NCBI GenBank assembly: GCA_947623455.1
Contig: OX392541.1
Span: forward strand, 8,064,719 to 8,128,718
Length of the DNA stretch: 64,000 bases
Source of the DNA: Mimachlamys varia
Lineage: Eukaryota > Mollusca > Bivalvia > Pectinida > Pectinidae
Direction: 5' to 3'
The notes under the pieces were generated by a model. It did not search any database. It saw only the letters and a program-made list of their open reading frames with translations, and had not been told where the DNA came from. This document shows, in pieces, positions 49,616-62,473 of this stretch. How positions within the stretch are numbered: the first letter of the stretch is position 1; every line of letters starts with the position of its first letter. A program made the position numbers and the translations under genes.

Positions 49616-51829
49616 AACCATATTATCTAGTCGTTTACGTGTCTACGGTGTATGCCACCAAGATGGATTTAAAGGTGCATATCTTGTTTTCAAATAAGGT
49701 TTATTTTTGTCAAATTTCTGTTTTGACACACAATTTAGTTGTGAAGTAAGTCGCCGCGACGACAATAAGGTGTTGACTTCGTAACAACCATTTACGTCTG
49801 GATACATAGTTTACATGTAATCTGTCTGACACGTTGTTTTGAGATTGTGAATTTGGCTATTACATTGCATTAGAACAAACACTCTGTACATCCCTCCTGG
49901 ACCCCGAATCTACGACAGTTAACTATGATCCCCCTCAGTCACAAGGCTTACCCATCATCATCAACGAGGCTGAGGCCCCGCGCCACCTCGAGGTGTCGAC
50001 AAAGTCTAACCTAAACCCACCTAACAACTGCGGGCAAATTGGGGATGAGAAAAATGGCAATGTGTTAAAAACAAGAGAATTTCGGCCCTTTGCGTGCAGG
50101 AGTTTGACATTTGACTTTCATGAAGGATTAGGCCAACCAAGACTTTAACACAGACAGAAATGACAGAAAAATGCCTCAATTAGAACTTTGGAGCCTTGGA
50201 GAGCACCGTGGCAAAACAGACCAATTCCTTTTTATTGCATTTCTTCCTGACAACAACGATATTATCTATCGTAAACCTACTTTAGGGAGCTTCATTGAGA
50301 CCATAATGACTTCTTAATGGACCATCCCAATCTTAGTCTCAAGTAAGTTTTAAATGCTTCGAACGTGTCAATCACGTGACAGTGCGACGCGATTTAACGA
50401 GACCGTATCATTTAGTTAACTGGGAACGAGGGAGCGATAATGGGTTTTGATTGGCCGAAAATATTTTCAATTTTCCGCTCGAATTACCCTTTCTGACTGG
50501 TTGATCCATCACACGTGACTAGATCAAGCCTACTACAAAGTGTCGTCTGCTATATACAAATATATTCGTTCTATTTATTTTGCTTGTCCCGGGATAACTG
50601 GCAAGTGCCTAAATACCTACAAATGACCGTTTGTCATAGTGCGTCCGATGGCCTGCAATCAACAGCATAAAAGACCATGATCACTTAATCCCTCAGACTC
50701 AAATCGTCAGTGAAGTGGGAGGCCATACCGTCCGGAAAATTACCCAGAGAGGTATTCTCCGGGATGATCCGCACAAAAAAAGTTAGGGAAACGATTTTTC
50801 TACGAATCAGGCTAATCCCTTCCTGATCGGTCATTATCAAGAGCCAGCTGATTGCGGTAACCTTGATATCTAGAGGTTACACTCACGTACGGCCACTACC
50901 TCGTACAGTCAGCTGTACTTTCAACTAGTTTCCATATTGTTATGATATTGTAGTTTGTTTTTTATAACTGGTTCACGATTTTCTTTGGTGTCACTTTATA
51001 AGCAATGCTGAAGCATTTTGTTTTAAGAGTGAAATTGGTAGCAAAAAAAAGTAATTTATCTTTTTTTCTATCATTGTTAGAACAGTATATGTTGTATGAA
51101 ACTAATCGAAATACTGACGCATAAAAAGACAGCAACGTTAACGTGCATATCGCCTGTACCTTAGATGAACGTGTTGATAAACATATATCACGTGGTCACA
51201 AAACAATATATAATGTGCTGCATAATTTACGTAACGTCTGCCATCAACATAGATAAAATGAAATAGCAAACAGCAAAAAAAAATTCTAAACTTAATAAAA
51301 ACGATGCAGATAGTGTAGTAACACATCTTAGAAAGTAAAAACAAAACAAAGAATGACTTCGAAATTTGATAAACATATTTATTGCAAACTAAGTATCCGG
51401 TATTAACTACCCATTTAGGTATTGTTCGTACCCCATGCCGCAGTCTTCCTTTCCATTTAATATCTGCTATAAAACACAACTCAGAGCAATACACAATCGA
51501 AAGTAACATCAAACTTTAATTGAATTCCATCAGCGTGTTAGCTATTTTATATATTTATCTCGGAGGGGAATATATGAACTCTTCAACCGAGGTACGGAAC
51601 ACAGCTAATTTCCCGCGGGTATGTATTCCAGGTTTGTAAATAAAGAGTTTTGTAACAAATAGAGAAAGACGCCGGAAAGATCTTCCGTACACTTGGGGGA
51701 GTGGCTGAAGTCAGTTTCGATTTTAAATAGATATATTTTGTATCACTATTTCGATGATAAAAGCACTGAAGAACATGCCGAGTTATCTATAGTGAATCCA
51801 AGGCTAGAACATCAATGCAATTTGATACG
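49616..51829. other. No gene seen
   Basis: Mixed sequence, CpG-richer near 49910-50040 with the perfect palindrome CACCTCGAGGTG (about 49984-49995). The 124-codon minus frame at 51138-51512 is Tyr/Ile/Phe-rich with no domain and is considered chance. Confidence 0.5.
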
Positions 51830-51970
51830 AGTATATATAGTACTGAAAGAAGAGGTCATTCTGTATATATGTATACTGAAAATTGATATATATAGTACTG
51901 AAAATAGAGGTCATTCTGTATATATGTATACTGAAAATTGATATATATAGTACTGAAAGTAGAAGTCATT
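51830..51970. repeat. 55-bp tandem repeat, about 2.5 copies
   Basis: TACTGAAA recurs at 51841, 51896 and 51951 within units of TATATATAGTACTGAAARNA, GAGGTCATTCTGTATATATG and TATACTGAAAATTGA. Overlapping frames here show repeated peptides and are artefacts. Confidence 0.92.
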
Positions 51971-52624
51971 TTATAAACAGTGAACATTACAAAAAGAAAA
52001 TCTCATACAATTCCATTTTTTGGTGGGAACATATTATTGTGAGTGTAATCTTAGTGACAAATTACCTATTAATGTATGATAACGAGTCATTTATAACTAA
52101 TCAAAATCAAGAGATAAAAAAATGATATTCATGAGGATCATTTTCGTATTCTCGAGAAAAGTTTATGGAATCGGTTGCATACACTGAAACGTTGTCTGCG
52201 AATCTAGAGCCAGTAAGTTCGGTTACAATTTTTCGTAAATTCAACTTAAATATCCAACCATGCCAGTTTCAACTAATCAAATGTTATTTTGCTGCTATAT
52301 TAATAGACACCGCTTTTCCGGAATGGTCCCGATGAAAAGGCGTCATGCCGAAAGCCTCTACCAGTTAATGGCCAGACGTCGGAAACGGTAGCATTTTAGT
52401 GCCTTCAATGATCACATGGTTTTTGTATTTAGCTAGAGTATTTCATTAGGGGGATGAGTTCCTCACCGGAGAGCGGAAGTCAACGAGGCTGGTGCTGTCG
52501 ACAAATCCTCTGACAGCAGTAGCTTGTTCGGCTCTTTGTTGTTGCCATGACGAGAAAACGAACAGGGTTTGCACGCGTAAAATGATGCGTGGATAAGATA
52601 TGTACTCAACAAAAGACGGTGCCG
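51971..52624. other. No gene seen
   Basis: Mixed sequence. Opposite frames at 52446-52750 lack motifs. Confidence 0.45.
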
Positions 52625-52855
52625 ACATGTTGTGTTCTTACCATTTTGGTGTACAGACCTGTTCGACTTACTTGTGAATAAGCCTGTACCGAAAGGTTGT
52701 GTCCCTGCCATTGTGATGGGCATGTCAGTTGATTTTACTTTGAACAGCACGGTGCCTGTTCCACTTTACTGTGAACATAGCTGTGGCGGCATGTTGTATA
52801 CTTACCATTGTTGTGCAGACCTGTTTGATTTTACACTAAAACAGAACGTTTAATC
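52625..52855. repeat. Diverged internal repeats
   Basis: GACATGTTGTGTTCTTACCA with CAGACCTGTTCGACTTACTT recurs about 165 bp later as GGCATGTTGTATACTTACCA with CAGACCTGTTTGATTTTAC. A shorter theme (TTTACTNTGAACA-N-CTGTR) recurs near 52664, 52733, 52762 and 52829. Three overlapping open frames cross it but conflict with one another. Confidence 0.65.
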
Positions 52856-54454
52856 CTATTATACTGTGTTCCTCGTGTGTCACACCGATTGTTAGGTATA
52901 GTATTTACAACGTTATCGTAGTTGTAATTTCTGTTTACTATTGCCTGGTGGCTGTGTGCTGTTTTAGCGTGTTTCTTTGAGCAAACAGTGATAAGGCACG
53001 TGTTTTACCTACGCAAATAATTTATTTTTAGAACATACAGTCTGTAAACTACGTTTTACGTCACAGCTTACTGATAAGGTTATACCACCCCGTTGAAGCC
53101 TCGCGAGCCACATCCAGTGTTAGCCTTTTGATTGTAAAATAGCAAATGTCACAGAATAAAATTTCCCCAGCTCTGTTTTGTACTAAAGTAAAATTAATAT
53201 AACAAAAATTACAAATTAATACCTGTTTGACGATTTGAAATAATCATGGTTTAAAATGATTCCACTTTGAAATTGTTGACATCTTTCAACTTTTGACCAA
53301 GAATCCTTACTCTCTATCGGTAACTGGATCATAACGTCTGCAATATTGTCGCGTGGAAATTTGCTGTACAAATATAATTTCTTTGGATATTCTTATATTT
53401 ATTCTAACGAATATTATTATGTGCATGTCAGTGGTTAAACTTATGTAACATGTAGTTCAACGAGGTGTGGGTTGCATTTTGATGGGAGGCAAAACTGTAA
53501 CTTAGAAAGATTTTGGGGTTATTGAATACGGGTGGTCCTGCAAGGTCTCTCTTATCCATCTGAAATACCTTTAGCACCGCTACTCCACACAGTCCCTACT
53601 GTAGGTCTGGTGATAGACATAAAGACCATTCCCCTTTAGTGTTAAACTTATTATATTTGACAGTATCCGGAGTCCGTACATTCCGATTCCGGCGATTACA
53701 TTATACCGCCCTCATGAACGTCACAAGTGGAACTCTTCGGTGTAATCAGCTTGTAACGTGTCGCTGCTGTGGCCGTAGCGGACGCACGCGCTCCGGTGAC
53801 GCGGCAACCTCAACATGGCTTCAGTATCTTACAAGTATATCATTCCGGAATCAACAGTATTCCCAGTTTTTTTCATTACTTTTTAGTAAGATACTTCGTT
53901 TCATAGGCGACGTTGTGAATTATAGCTGTAATTTTAAAAATTGTATGTTTTAACTATAACTTGAAGACGAAGGTAAACTCAAAAGCATGCTTTAAATTCC
54001 AACGGTAAACAAAGCAAATTATATGTTTCAGTACAGACAGACTTTCATCACGCAAGTATTAATACTTAAAATGGTACAAGGTATATTATTCAGTTATGAT
54101 CATAAGCCAGGCTGAGGATGTATATTACATCACACCGTAGGACCGCGTAAAGGCCAAGTGCACCTTTGCGAGACATTAGCGACGTTTAAGTTCGTCTTCC
54201 GTCCATTTTACCTCAGAGATACTTTACCATTAAATGCATTTAACACGTATTCCCATATCGCTATTCTCTCTTGTGATTAAAGTGCGATATCCGCAGTCAT
54301 TGTTAAAAGTTGAAAAAGCAATAAAAAGATCTGTTTGGAAATAAAACTGGAGAACTTCCGGTCAGTAGAACATGTAATCCAAATGGAGCTAAATGTACAG
54401 TGTCTCAAGTAAATGTGTGTAAGGGGACATCTGACATACATCCTGACCAATCTA
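52856..54454. other. No gene seen; CpG-rich patch at 53670-53830
   Basis: AT-rich apart from 53670-53830, where CpG is frequent (CCGATTCCGGCGATTAC, GACGCACGCGCTCCGGTGAC-GCGG). It overlaps a 104-codon frame (53639-53953) whose middle is Arg/Cys/Ser-rich as CpG-rich DNA would produce. Could be a regulatory CpG cluster or old repeat. Confidence 0.4.
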
Positions 54455-54643
54455 CTGTCAAAACTCGTTATCTCGAACTCGTATAATTCGAAACGGAGAC
54501 CATGGTTAATTCAAAGTATTTCGTCGTTCCAAGCCAAACCTACTACCAAACAATATCGAACTTATTTAACCCGAATATTCGGCTAACTCGAAAATTGTCA
54601 AACGTCACGCCAACGTCGAGATAACGATCTAACGGTTTGACTG
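54455..54643. mobile_element. pogo/Tigger-like MITE
   Basis: The left end CTGTCAAAACTCGTTATCTC-GAACTCG mirrors the right end, whose reverse complement reads CAGTCAAACCGTTAGATCGT-TATCTCGAC. Inside are repeated TTCGAA/ACTCGAA/ATCGAAC words as seen in Tigger-type ends with CTCGTTATCTCGAA. The element is about 189 bp with no transposase, so it is non-autonomous. An exact TA target duplication could not be confirmed because the extreme ends differ. Confidence 0.65.
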
Positions 54644-56049
54644 AAAGTTATCTTATAATTCTGATCTTGATTGGATGCGTTTAAACTGGTACTGTTATCA
54701 ACAAGTGATCTGAACGAAAAAGAAATTAGTAAGTATCCAACGTGATTTCTTCAATGTGAGTCTACGTCGGCGGGGCATATGTTTTTCACATTAGAGTATA
54801 TAAACAAATGTACACCTGTTCATTTTCTGCTTTCTTTCTCATCGTGAAAGGAGATCCTCAGGGGGAAAAAATGACGGTTTATCCAATTCCAACAGAAGTA
54901 TGTCTTCTTTATACATCAACACATCTTCCCTGTGCCATCAACATGTTTGCATTATGTGCGGCAACTGGGAAAAACTCCTACAGCGAACGGATAAGTTTAT
55001 GTCGCGGAAATAACAGACATTTGTCGAATGTTTTCAACCCATTTGAATAAAAAAGTCCTTAGGAAGAGAAAATAATTCTTAAAGGTGTAGTGGTTGATGA
55101 CAATGATGACAAAAAGAAAGCGTTTTATCTATATATGCATATCTATGCAGCGCGTAGTCTGCACTATGGCCAAACCCCTATATGAGAAGTATAAATACAT
55201 CTTCTAGTTTGTGTCCCTAGGGGGTCATCACTCCGAGTCCCGTCATGCGACACGCAATCGCGACTAGGACATGTCGACCCGGCCAGGTCAAATTCAGTCC
55301 GAGTGCATTTTCATTACTGGAGTATACGTTCGCCTCTGACAATACTGTCGGGGAAAGTTGCTGTGATTTTTTTTAATGGAGGAAGTTGGAAATATTTCTA
55401 AGATATTCAGATATATGTATCTGTTGCTAGGCCGATATAAATAAACATTACTATTTTTTAAACTTAGATTTTTTATACTGCTTGTATCAAAATAAATGTT
55501 ATTATGTAGTTTCAATCTATGGCAAATTATTTTTAATACACTGTTACTGTACACATGAGTTCATAAGATATTTCCTTCTTCTTCTTTGTGTTTTACGCTG
55601 TAAGTAATTGAATTATTTTATTTCAAAATATAAACACGTTTGTATACTTTTCTCATAATGATAAAACACACTGTTGACTTATTGGATTACTTCTGATACC
55701 TGCCTGATAGCGGTAAACGGTACCTTACAACTGCCAGTCAGTGTTACAGCGTTTGGAAAAATACATATGTTTCTTAAAACTAAAAGTACAATTTAATTAT
55801 TTTCAAAATGCTAAACATCTTTTGAATAATATCGGCAAAAATGATAAACACAACTATAGTATTTTCTTTAAATGTATAACAAAGATGGAAACTATTATAT
55901 GATTTCCTAAAATCATAAAACATTGAAATACTTAAATCAAAATAATAAACTTTAATTTCTGTTAGTTTTCCAATATGCCACCACGGTCTTATCACATATA
56001 AATTGAATTAACCACAAAACAAACTGAATAACTAAGTCACTCGAGTTGG
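54644..56049. other. No gene seen
   Basis: AT-rich sequence. Frames at 54808-55050, 55294-55554 and 55780-55995 lack recognisable features. Confidence 0.5.
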
Positions 56050-56285
56050 CCTGGATTTTAGGAGGTCTAAATGATGAGGAAATCACAAAGACAATCCCCG
56101 TGGCCTTACCTTTTTCAGAGGGCCTTTGTAATGTTGTAATAACTTCAATCGGTTTGCTACAATTACGAAAATGTTTAAGTCAAACCTTTTCACGTCCGAT
56201 TTGGAAATCGAACCCAAGCCTTCCTGGTAAAAGACGAGGTCGTTTTAACGACTGAACGTTATCCGACTTTCCGAAGGCACCACGA
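56050..56285 (-). repeat. tRNA-derived SINE, second headed copy
   Basis: On minus: GTGGTGCCTTCGGAAAGTCG-GATAACG (A-box region), then GGGTTCGATTTCCAAATCGG-ACGTGA (B box and flank). The latter matches the 49.5-kb copy (GGTTTGATTTCCCGATCGGA-CGTGA). The body includes AAGGTAAGGCCACGGGGATT and TGATTTCCTCATCATTTAGA-CC. A 69-codon frame on plus is only a shadow of this element. Confidence 0.75.
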
Positions 56286-58877
56286 TTAGCGTAGAGTTGT
56301 ATTATAGTCTGCATACACGGATTTACATAGTTTTTGTTTCCTTTTTAATTACCTTAAACACTTTATAGAGATTGATTCTACTTGATGATAGAGTCCTTGT
56401 TTCATTGTATTTGTTTTATGTACTTTAGTAGAATTGTGTTTTTTTTAATATCACTAAGAATAAAATTATATTTCTTGTAGCAAGATCAAAATCAAATTAG
56501 TGTGAGTTTTAAAAATGTACTCTCTATACCGTAAACTCGTGTAATTAAATTTTGCCGCATACAAACACTCCTCTCACACTTCCTTCCTATCATTTATTTG
56601 TTAATGAAAACATTCTCTTGAAGCTTCCAGCTCATTTTGGAATGCCATGCTCAAGGTTGGTATCCGTGTTTAACGAATATAGAAAATAACAACGAGTTTT
56701 TTTAAATGCTTGACACAAGATGTTGTGATCAATTATCCTAAATTGCCAGTTCTAATTGTTAAAAATGAACTTACGTTTTCCACGGTGGCAAAATGTACGG
56801 CTGTATACATTTTACGTCAATTGCAAGGTTCAATACGGTTTATTTTTATGCTGTACGAGAGTGCACTTTCCGGAGATGTGTTCCTGTGTTGGAAGTTTTA
56901 ATCACAGACATGGGAAATCCGATTGGAATGGGATTTCTATCCATTCTTTTGATGAAGCCCTTTTGACAAATAATTGCGGCAAGAACTTTGCACTTTATGC
57001 CAGGTGAAATCTATAGTCTTAAATTACAGAAACGAAAAACATATACGTAGCTTCATTTGCCTTCTTCTCGCTCCATCCGCCTGCTTACACCCGATTTATT
57101 TCCCCTGGCTTATTTTTTTCCTAGCTACGATAAGAATTGATATAAATTACAACCTGCGTAAGGTTTGGGAAGCAGTTAAGTACTATGAAGAACCCCAATG
57201 TACACTGTCTTGGTAGGTAAAGACAATCCTACATGCTTAACGTACACGCTTATACTTCTTGTGGCAATAATATATTTTTTCAGCTGATAAATAAGCGTGA
57301 ATTTTCAGATTATGGAATAGGGCGATTTGACCTAATTCGAGTGTTTCTACGGGATAAAATATTACATTCAACATAGTGTTATCTCAAAGCTGTATTTTGC
57401 TGATTACTTGGTTGAAAATAAGGCACATACATTGAAGTGACAAATACTTCAGTCATTTTTCTGATATCTTTAATCATTTTCTTCTGATCATTAACCGACA
57501 CGTGTTTCATTCCATACAGGTAATTTGTCTTAACAAATATATTTGATTTCGCTACAATTTACATAATGACGTCTTATGTAACTAATTGGAACGAAAATAG
57601 ATATACCACTAAATAAAGGCAAATAACAGTAACTCAAAAGGCCCTCCTGTTGTCTAAACGCCGTATACCAGGACCTTTCACTGTAGTCTAATTAAATACT
57701 CTTTAAGTTTTCCGTAATTAAGGTGAATTCTTAAAAAATGCATCAGGTACAATAGGCGAATATAGATCTTACCAGCTATTATAAAGGCGAAAGGTAGACA
57801 AGCCGAAAATAGCCGATATATCGTAATAATAAATTTACACTAGCTGTAATCGACAAATTATACATTAAATCTGCCTGTACTATTATTTTGAATCAAATAT
57901 ATATTTCATTTTCAAATGTGGGACAGAACACTGCGTGTTCTCCGCGGATCCATCAAATGTCCGCACAGTGTCGTCAACTCTCGTGACGCCGATATTATCG
58001 GCAGATTTGTCTGTAGTATATACGTCATAGATTTATGTGTGACCGGTATTTCGTATATTATTGTGTCTAATGACCGTACAGACCCTGCGCTATCCATCGT
58101 GTGCTTATGAATATATGTATACTTAGAGGGTAGACACACGCCCTTGACATTCGTGGGTATACATCACCGTTTTATTACAATCGATTGTCTTACCGTCTGC
58201 CGTACCCTATCATTTGTATCATAAATATAGTGTCAAACCCCCGTGCCAGTGGCGCCGAGGACATATCCTTTTTACGGTAATTTGTACAAATTGATTCCCC
58301 GGTGTTACTTAATTTGACATGGTCATATGTTTCCCAACGTACACTGGAGGGGCCGCACTGTATTTACCAGTGAACTGATGTGGGACTAATCGGCTGATGA
58401 CTTAATCTTCGGTAAAATACCAATGTTTATATACATACTTGTAGTTTAACGCGTCTTGTTGTAATCAAGTTATTTATTTGTATTTCTAGTGACAAATAAT
58501 AACAAGATCCTTTCGTTAGAAATATTTGTCTGGCGAATTGACCTTTGACAGGGTACCTGGAACGTCAACTATAACAAATGGTTCGCGTCCATCAAGTCTT
58601 TTAAATGAGGACCTTTGTATATTGTACACGTTTTCTTCGGAATAAACTTACTTTGGCAAGGAATGGCATCCAAGCAGATTCCAATCGAGAGAAAAATCCC
58701 AAAGCTGGCTTACTTGAGGTTTGCTGTTTTATAAGCATTCCCCTCTGAGAGTGTCTTCATTGTTTTAAGGGGGAAAGGCTGACTGGGAGAAAAACTTATC
58801 ACAAAAAAACAACCACTGCCTCGGGAGTTCATTTTCTCAATACGGCATTACCTGTGGAAAAAATAGAGAATACTAAA
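56286..58877. other. No gene seen
   Basis: AT-rich sequence. Three overlapping frames at 56710-57216 and mirror-image frames at 57912-58139 have no domain signal. GCCAGTGGCGCCGAGG at 58245-58260 is a weak CTCF-like word. Confidence 0.5.
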
Positions 58878-59117
58878 GCGTCGACAAAGTCATAATCTGA
58901 AATCAATATCGATTAAACTGAGGCAAAATATGAAATAAGGAAAGGATTTTTTTATATGGAGACCCTTGTAAAAGAACAATAGAATAAGACTAGTTGTAAG
59001 ACCAGAGTAAGCGAATTTTGTCTCCTGCTTCATCAACGACAGCCGCCATGTAAATCAATGTCACATTCAAGTAAACGTCAAACCATTAAAGTGAGAACCG
59101 AGTCACCATTCTCAATC
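58878..59117 (+). repeat. Dispersed repeat family D, copy 3
   Basis: GCGTCGACAAAG, ATATCGATTAAACTGAGGCA-AAATATGAA, ACCCTTGTAAAAGAACAATA-GAATAAGAC, AGAGTAAGCG, CTTCATCAACGACAGCCGCC-ATGTAAATC, then AAAGTGAGAACCGAGTC. Collinear with copies at 5565 and 26761. Confidence 0.8.
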
Positions 59118-59297
59118 AAAACAAGTATGTAATATTTGAAATTAAATGTAAAAATACAAATCTGAAATAGTTTTTAACAAAGTTACATCCTTGTCCTTAT
59201 ACGGAAACCATATACTTGTTACAGGAACATTTCTACGTGTACATTTTTGTACATGTTTTATTTTTAATATGACTTTCTATTCCGGCTCCTCGGTGCG
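59118..59297. other. No feature seen
   Basis: AT-rich spacer. Confidence 0.5.
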
Positions 59298-59365
59298 ATC
59301 TTCTGATTGGCTGATTTCCACATGGTACGTTAAGAGCAGGTCGTTTATATAGGCATGTCGGCGGC
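59298..59365 (+). promoter_or_regulatory. Promoter-like CCAAT/TATA pair
   Basis: GATTGGCTGA (inverted CCAAT) near 59305 is followed about 40 bases later by TTTATATAG near 59345 and a G+C-rich stretch (GTCGGCGGCGATAA). The spacing fits a core promoter, but no convincing coding frame follows. GATTGGCTG also occurs near 8325. Confidence 0.25.
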
Positions 59366-60129
59366 GATAACTTCACTTATATGATAAAAAAATTACCCAA
59401 ATGCACTCTATGGAAACAATATTTGCTAAAAATGGCAATAAAACTGTTATTGATTTGTATTTTCCATTTGTAGAATCGTAACAAATTATATAGCATCGCT
59501 GTACACGTTTGCACGCCATGTTGCGCCGTCTACCACAACAAACTGGCCACAATAACACAACATAATGGGTACGGCCATATTGAATTGTGAGGGGTCGCCT
59601 TAGAGTATTTTCTTGTACTTTTGACAAATCATTTTGTAATTGTGTTTGACCTGAAAGTCATACATTGCTGTTTCTCTATTAACGAATGAAATTATTTTGA
59701 ATCACGACCCTAACCAATTATCCCCCTGAGCGCTTCTCGAGAGAGCAGCACCGTGGTCTCTGTAAGGCTTCATCTTCAATATTGAAATCGGGTTACGTGA
59801 TCTGCCGTCATATGGCATCATGTTGGAATGCTCTTGAAAGTGAGAACATGAAATACATTTATTTGGATGAATGAAACACAATTGGTTCTAAGCGACCAGG
59901 CATGTACCTTGGCTGATACGTTGATTCTGATTTACATGGTTACCGTTCAAGTATAACATACATTTTCATCTGCAGTGTAACCATTTCCATGACATATAAA
60001 GAATGTAAGCCGCTCCCTCTTTTTTGGCTCGTGCATATCTCGTCTTAACATGAAATTAATAAGTTATAGAAAAAAATGTTTGTAATGACATGCCTGAGTC
60101 CACACTGATGTAAATGGTGGTATATCTAT
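59366..60129. other. No gene seen
   Basis: Mixed sequence. A minus frame at 59373-59627 has no recognised motif. Confidence 0.5.
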
Positions 60130-60265
60130 AATGGAAGTGGTGAATCTCCAGGGGTCGTTGTCATCCGGCCATCTCGTCGCCATGGCAACGACCTTTAGTA
60201 GGTCACAGACATCGGAAGATCGTTTTCAGAGGTCATGGGTTCGTATTTCTCCTATTGAATACTTC
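60130..60265 (+). repeat. Hairpin and possible decayed tRNA-like head
   Basis: GGTCGTTG (60153-60160) and CAACGACC (60186-60193) form an 8-bp stem. GGGTTCGTATTTCTCC at 60237 resembles a degenerate B box about 60 bases after GCCATGGCAACG. Too decayed for firm assignment. Confidence 0.3.
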
Positions 60266-62402
60266 CCTCACATGCATGATTGTATCAAGTGGGATGCGGA
60301 GCGCATCAAAATATGAACTAAGAAAAGTTTAGTATGCTGATATGTAATAATTTTGGTTTATTCCGTTTTCTCATGAAATCACACGATCCTGCAAAAGCGA
60401 CGGTAGTCGGGGACAGGTTTTGATATAGTAAATGATGCAAATATCAATCTATCATATTTTATCATCGAAGACGACGTCAACATAGATCATGAAGGGTTCA
60501 GTGTGCTAGCGTGAATGTTGGGAGAGTATTGATGGAGAAAGCGTGAGGAAATATTCCTAGTATGACTACACGGTCGTTCCTTAATTAGTATTTGAGATGA
60601 AGTAAAGACAATCACATTGAGAGATAAACTTGTTCTCCATAAAACTACTCACAGATACAGCACAAGGAAGTACTTCCTAACTGTAAGCGGAGAAGCAATC
60701 CGTTTGATGTATCTACGTTCTGTAGCGACTTGGGACAGATACACTTACACATTTCTTTAATTGTCAGGTTTTATTGGAGCATCAAAGAATCTTGTCGAGT
60801 AATTACGTTAGTGGGATTTCCGAGACCATCAATTATTTTCACATTCCGTACATGTTTTTCAAATTATAATGCTTAAATGGGCTTCGGATGGGGAGGCGAG
60901 AATACTACAGAAATATAAGATCTGATATATCTTAATAGTGTTTTACGTGCATATGTACGGGTCAAAGTGATCGCGCAAACAGGTGCAGCGCGAACTTGCA
61001 CGAGGAAGTCCTTAGCATGTGTACAGGTTGCTGGTTTAGCCTGTAAAAACTTGTCGCAAATGTAACGCGCACTGGAATCCCAAGTTAATCGTGCCCTCGG
61101 CCAGATAACGTGTCTAAGTATAAAAACCCTGGAAGTTTCTGTAGGAAGCCGACAATATCTTATTACCCATTGTCTAACGCCAAGTACCGAAACTCAGAAT
61201 TATAAAGAGAACAATATCTATTTCCAGTATAATACACAGATTTATCGGTTTCATCTACAGAACGCACTCGTGTTAATCTTTGGAGAGCACCCAGAAAGCA
61301 TTGCTAAGGAGGAGTACTTCCTTTCTCCTGATTACAGCAGTGATGCTAAAATACAAAGCTGGTTTGTTTGGAAAGAACATGGCGTTTATGAGAATAGTCT
61401 AAATCTAGACATTGCGGATATTGGAAATACGTCAGCCGAATCGTAAGCTTTCAAGTAGTCTCTATTGTAGTGTTTTTGGAAGGAACCAGATTCCTGAGGA
61501 AGGCTGCCTTGGCAGGGGTTTTAGGCAGATGGAGTAATCGTATGAAGATGCGGGATCATATTATATTGACTTAATATACCAGATACATATATATATGTAT
61601 ACATTGGATATAGGTTTTTATCGAACTGACATCTGAGAAAACCGTTAGATTCAAAAAATAGATTAGAAATACTGTTTGTACAACTTTATGCCTTGCCGTC
61701 TTAATCCATACTTCACTATAGGAATAAATCATACAATACCCAAGTCTCTATTAAATTGTCCGCCTTTTATATAAGCGGGTTGTCATATGAGCCAGCGTGT
61801 GATGGATATTTTATAAAGTAAAATGGATTACTGTTTCCAAGGTGGAGTTTTATTTTTAAATTACTACTCACTAATCCATCACAGTAAAACGGATGTATTG
61901 CTAAGCCTCTCGTACATGAACATGTACTCTGAACTAATTGATTTATAATTCATTTTTCTGTATGAATTTCTGTGCTTTTTCACACACAGACAACAATGAG
62001 CAGACTACGTTACCATTGTCTTCGGATTTTAATAAATCTTCAACATTGTATCTTTTGCATGCAACCCATGCTATAAATAGATAGTCCATTTTAATCATCA
62101 TGCTTTCTTGGAAGTGTTTATCATAAGGAAATATTGATCAACGTCAGATTAACAAAAAGAAAAATGTCTTTTTCAAATAATTTAAAATTCAATTTAAACT
62201 TAAGTTATTCATCCGATTCACATTCAAAGTATAATACTCAGGCAATCGTTTTGTTTTGTGCATTATAAACTTAACAGTCTATCAATATTATTTCGTTAAT
62301 GATTTTCATGCTGGGAAGAAATATCAAACCAATATAAACCTATTCCTAATTACAGTGTATCATTCTAATAATGTATGACAATATAAAAGATGATGACCAT
62401 AT
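60266..62402. other. No gene supported
   Basis: A stop-free stretch at 61066-61446 (+), about 126 codons without an early ATG, contains EHPESIAKEEYFLSPDYSSD. A pyrimidine-AG lies at 61227 and a GTAAGC at 61443. Phase 0 at this acceptor does not fit the phase-1 neuroligin exon, and such lengths arise by chance in this window. Not called as a gene. Confidence 0.4.
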
Positions 62403-62473
62403 AATGTAAGCTCTCTGTGTACGTTGTTATCCAATGTAAGTTCTCTGTGTACATTGTTATGCAATGTAAGTTG
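62403..62473. repeat. 30-bp tandem repeat, about 2.3 copies
   Basis: AATGTAAGCTCTCTGTGTAC-GTTGTTATCC is followed by AATGTAAGTTCTCTGTGTAC-ATTGTTATGC and a third AATGTAAGTT. Confidence 0.88.

Noticed and set aside
51138..51512. 124-codon minus-strand frame
   Set aside because: Tyr/Ile/Phe-rich translation typical of AT-rich DNA with no recognisable protein features.
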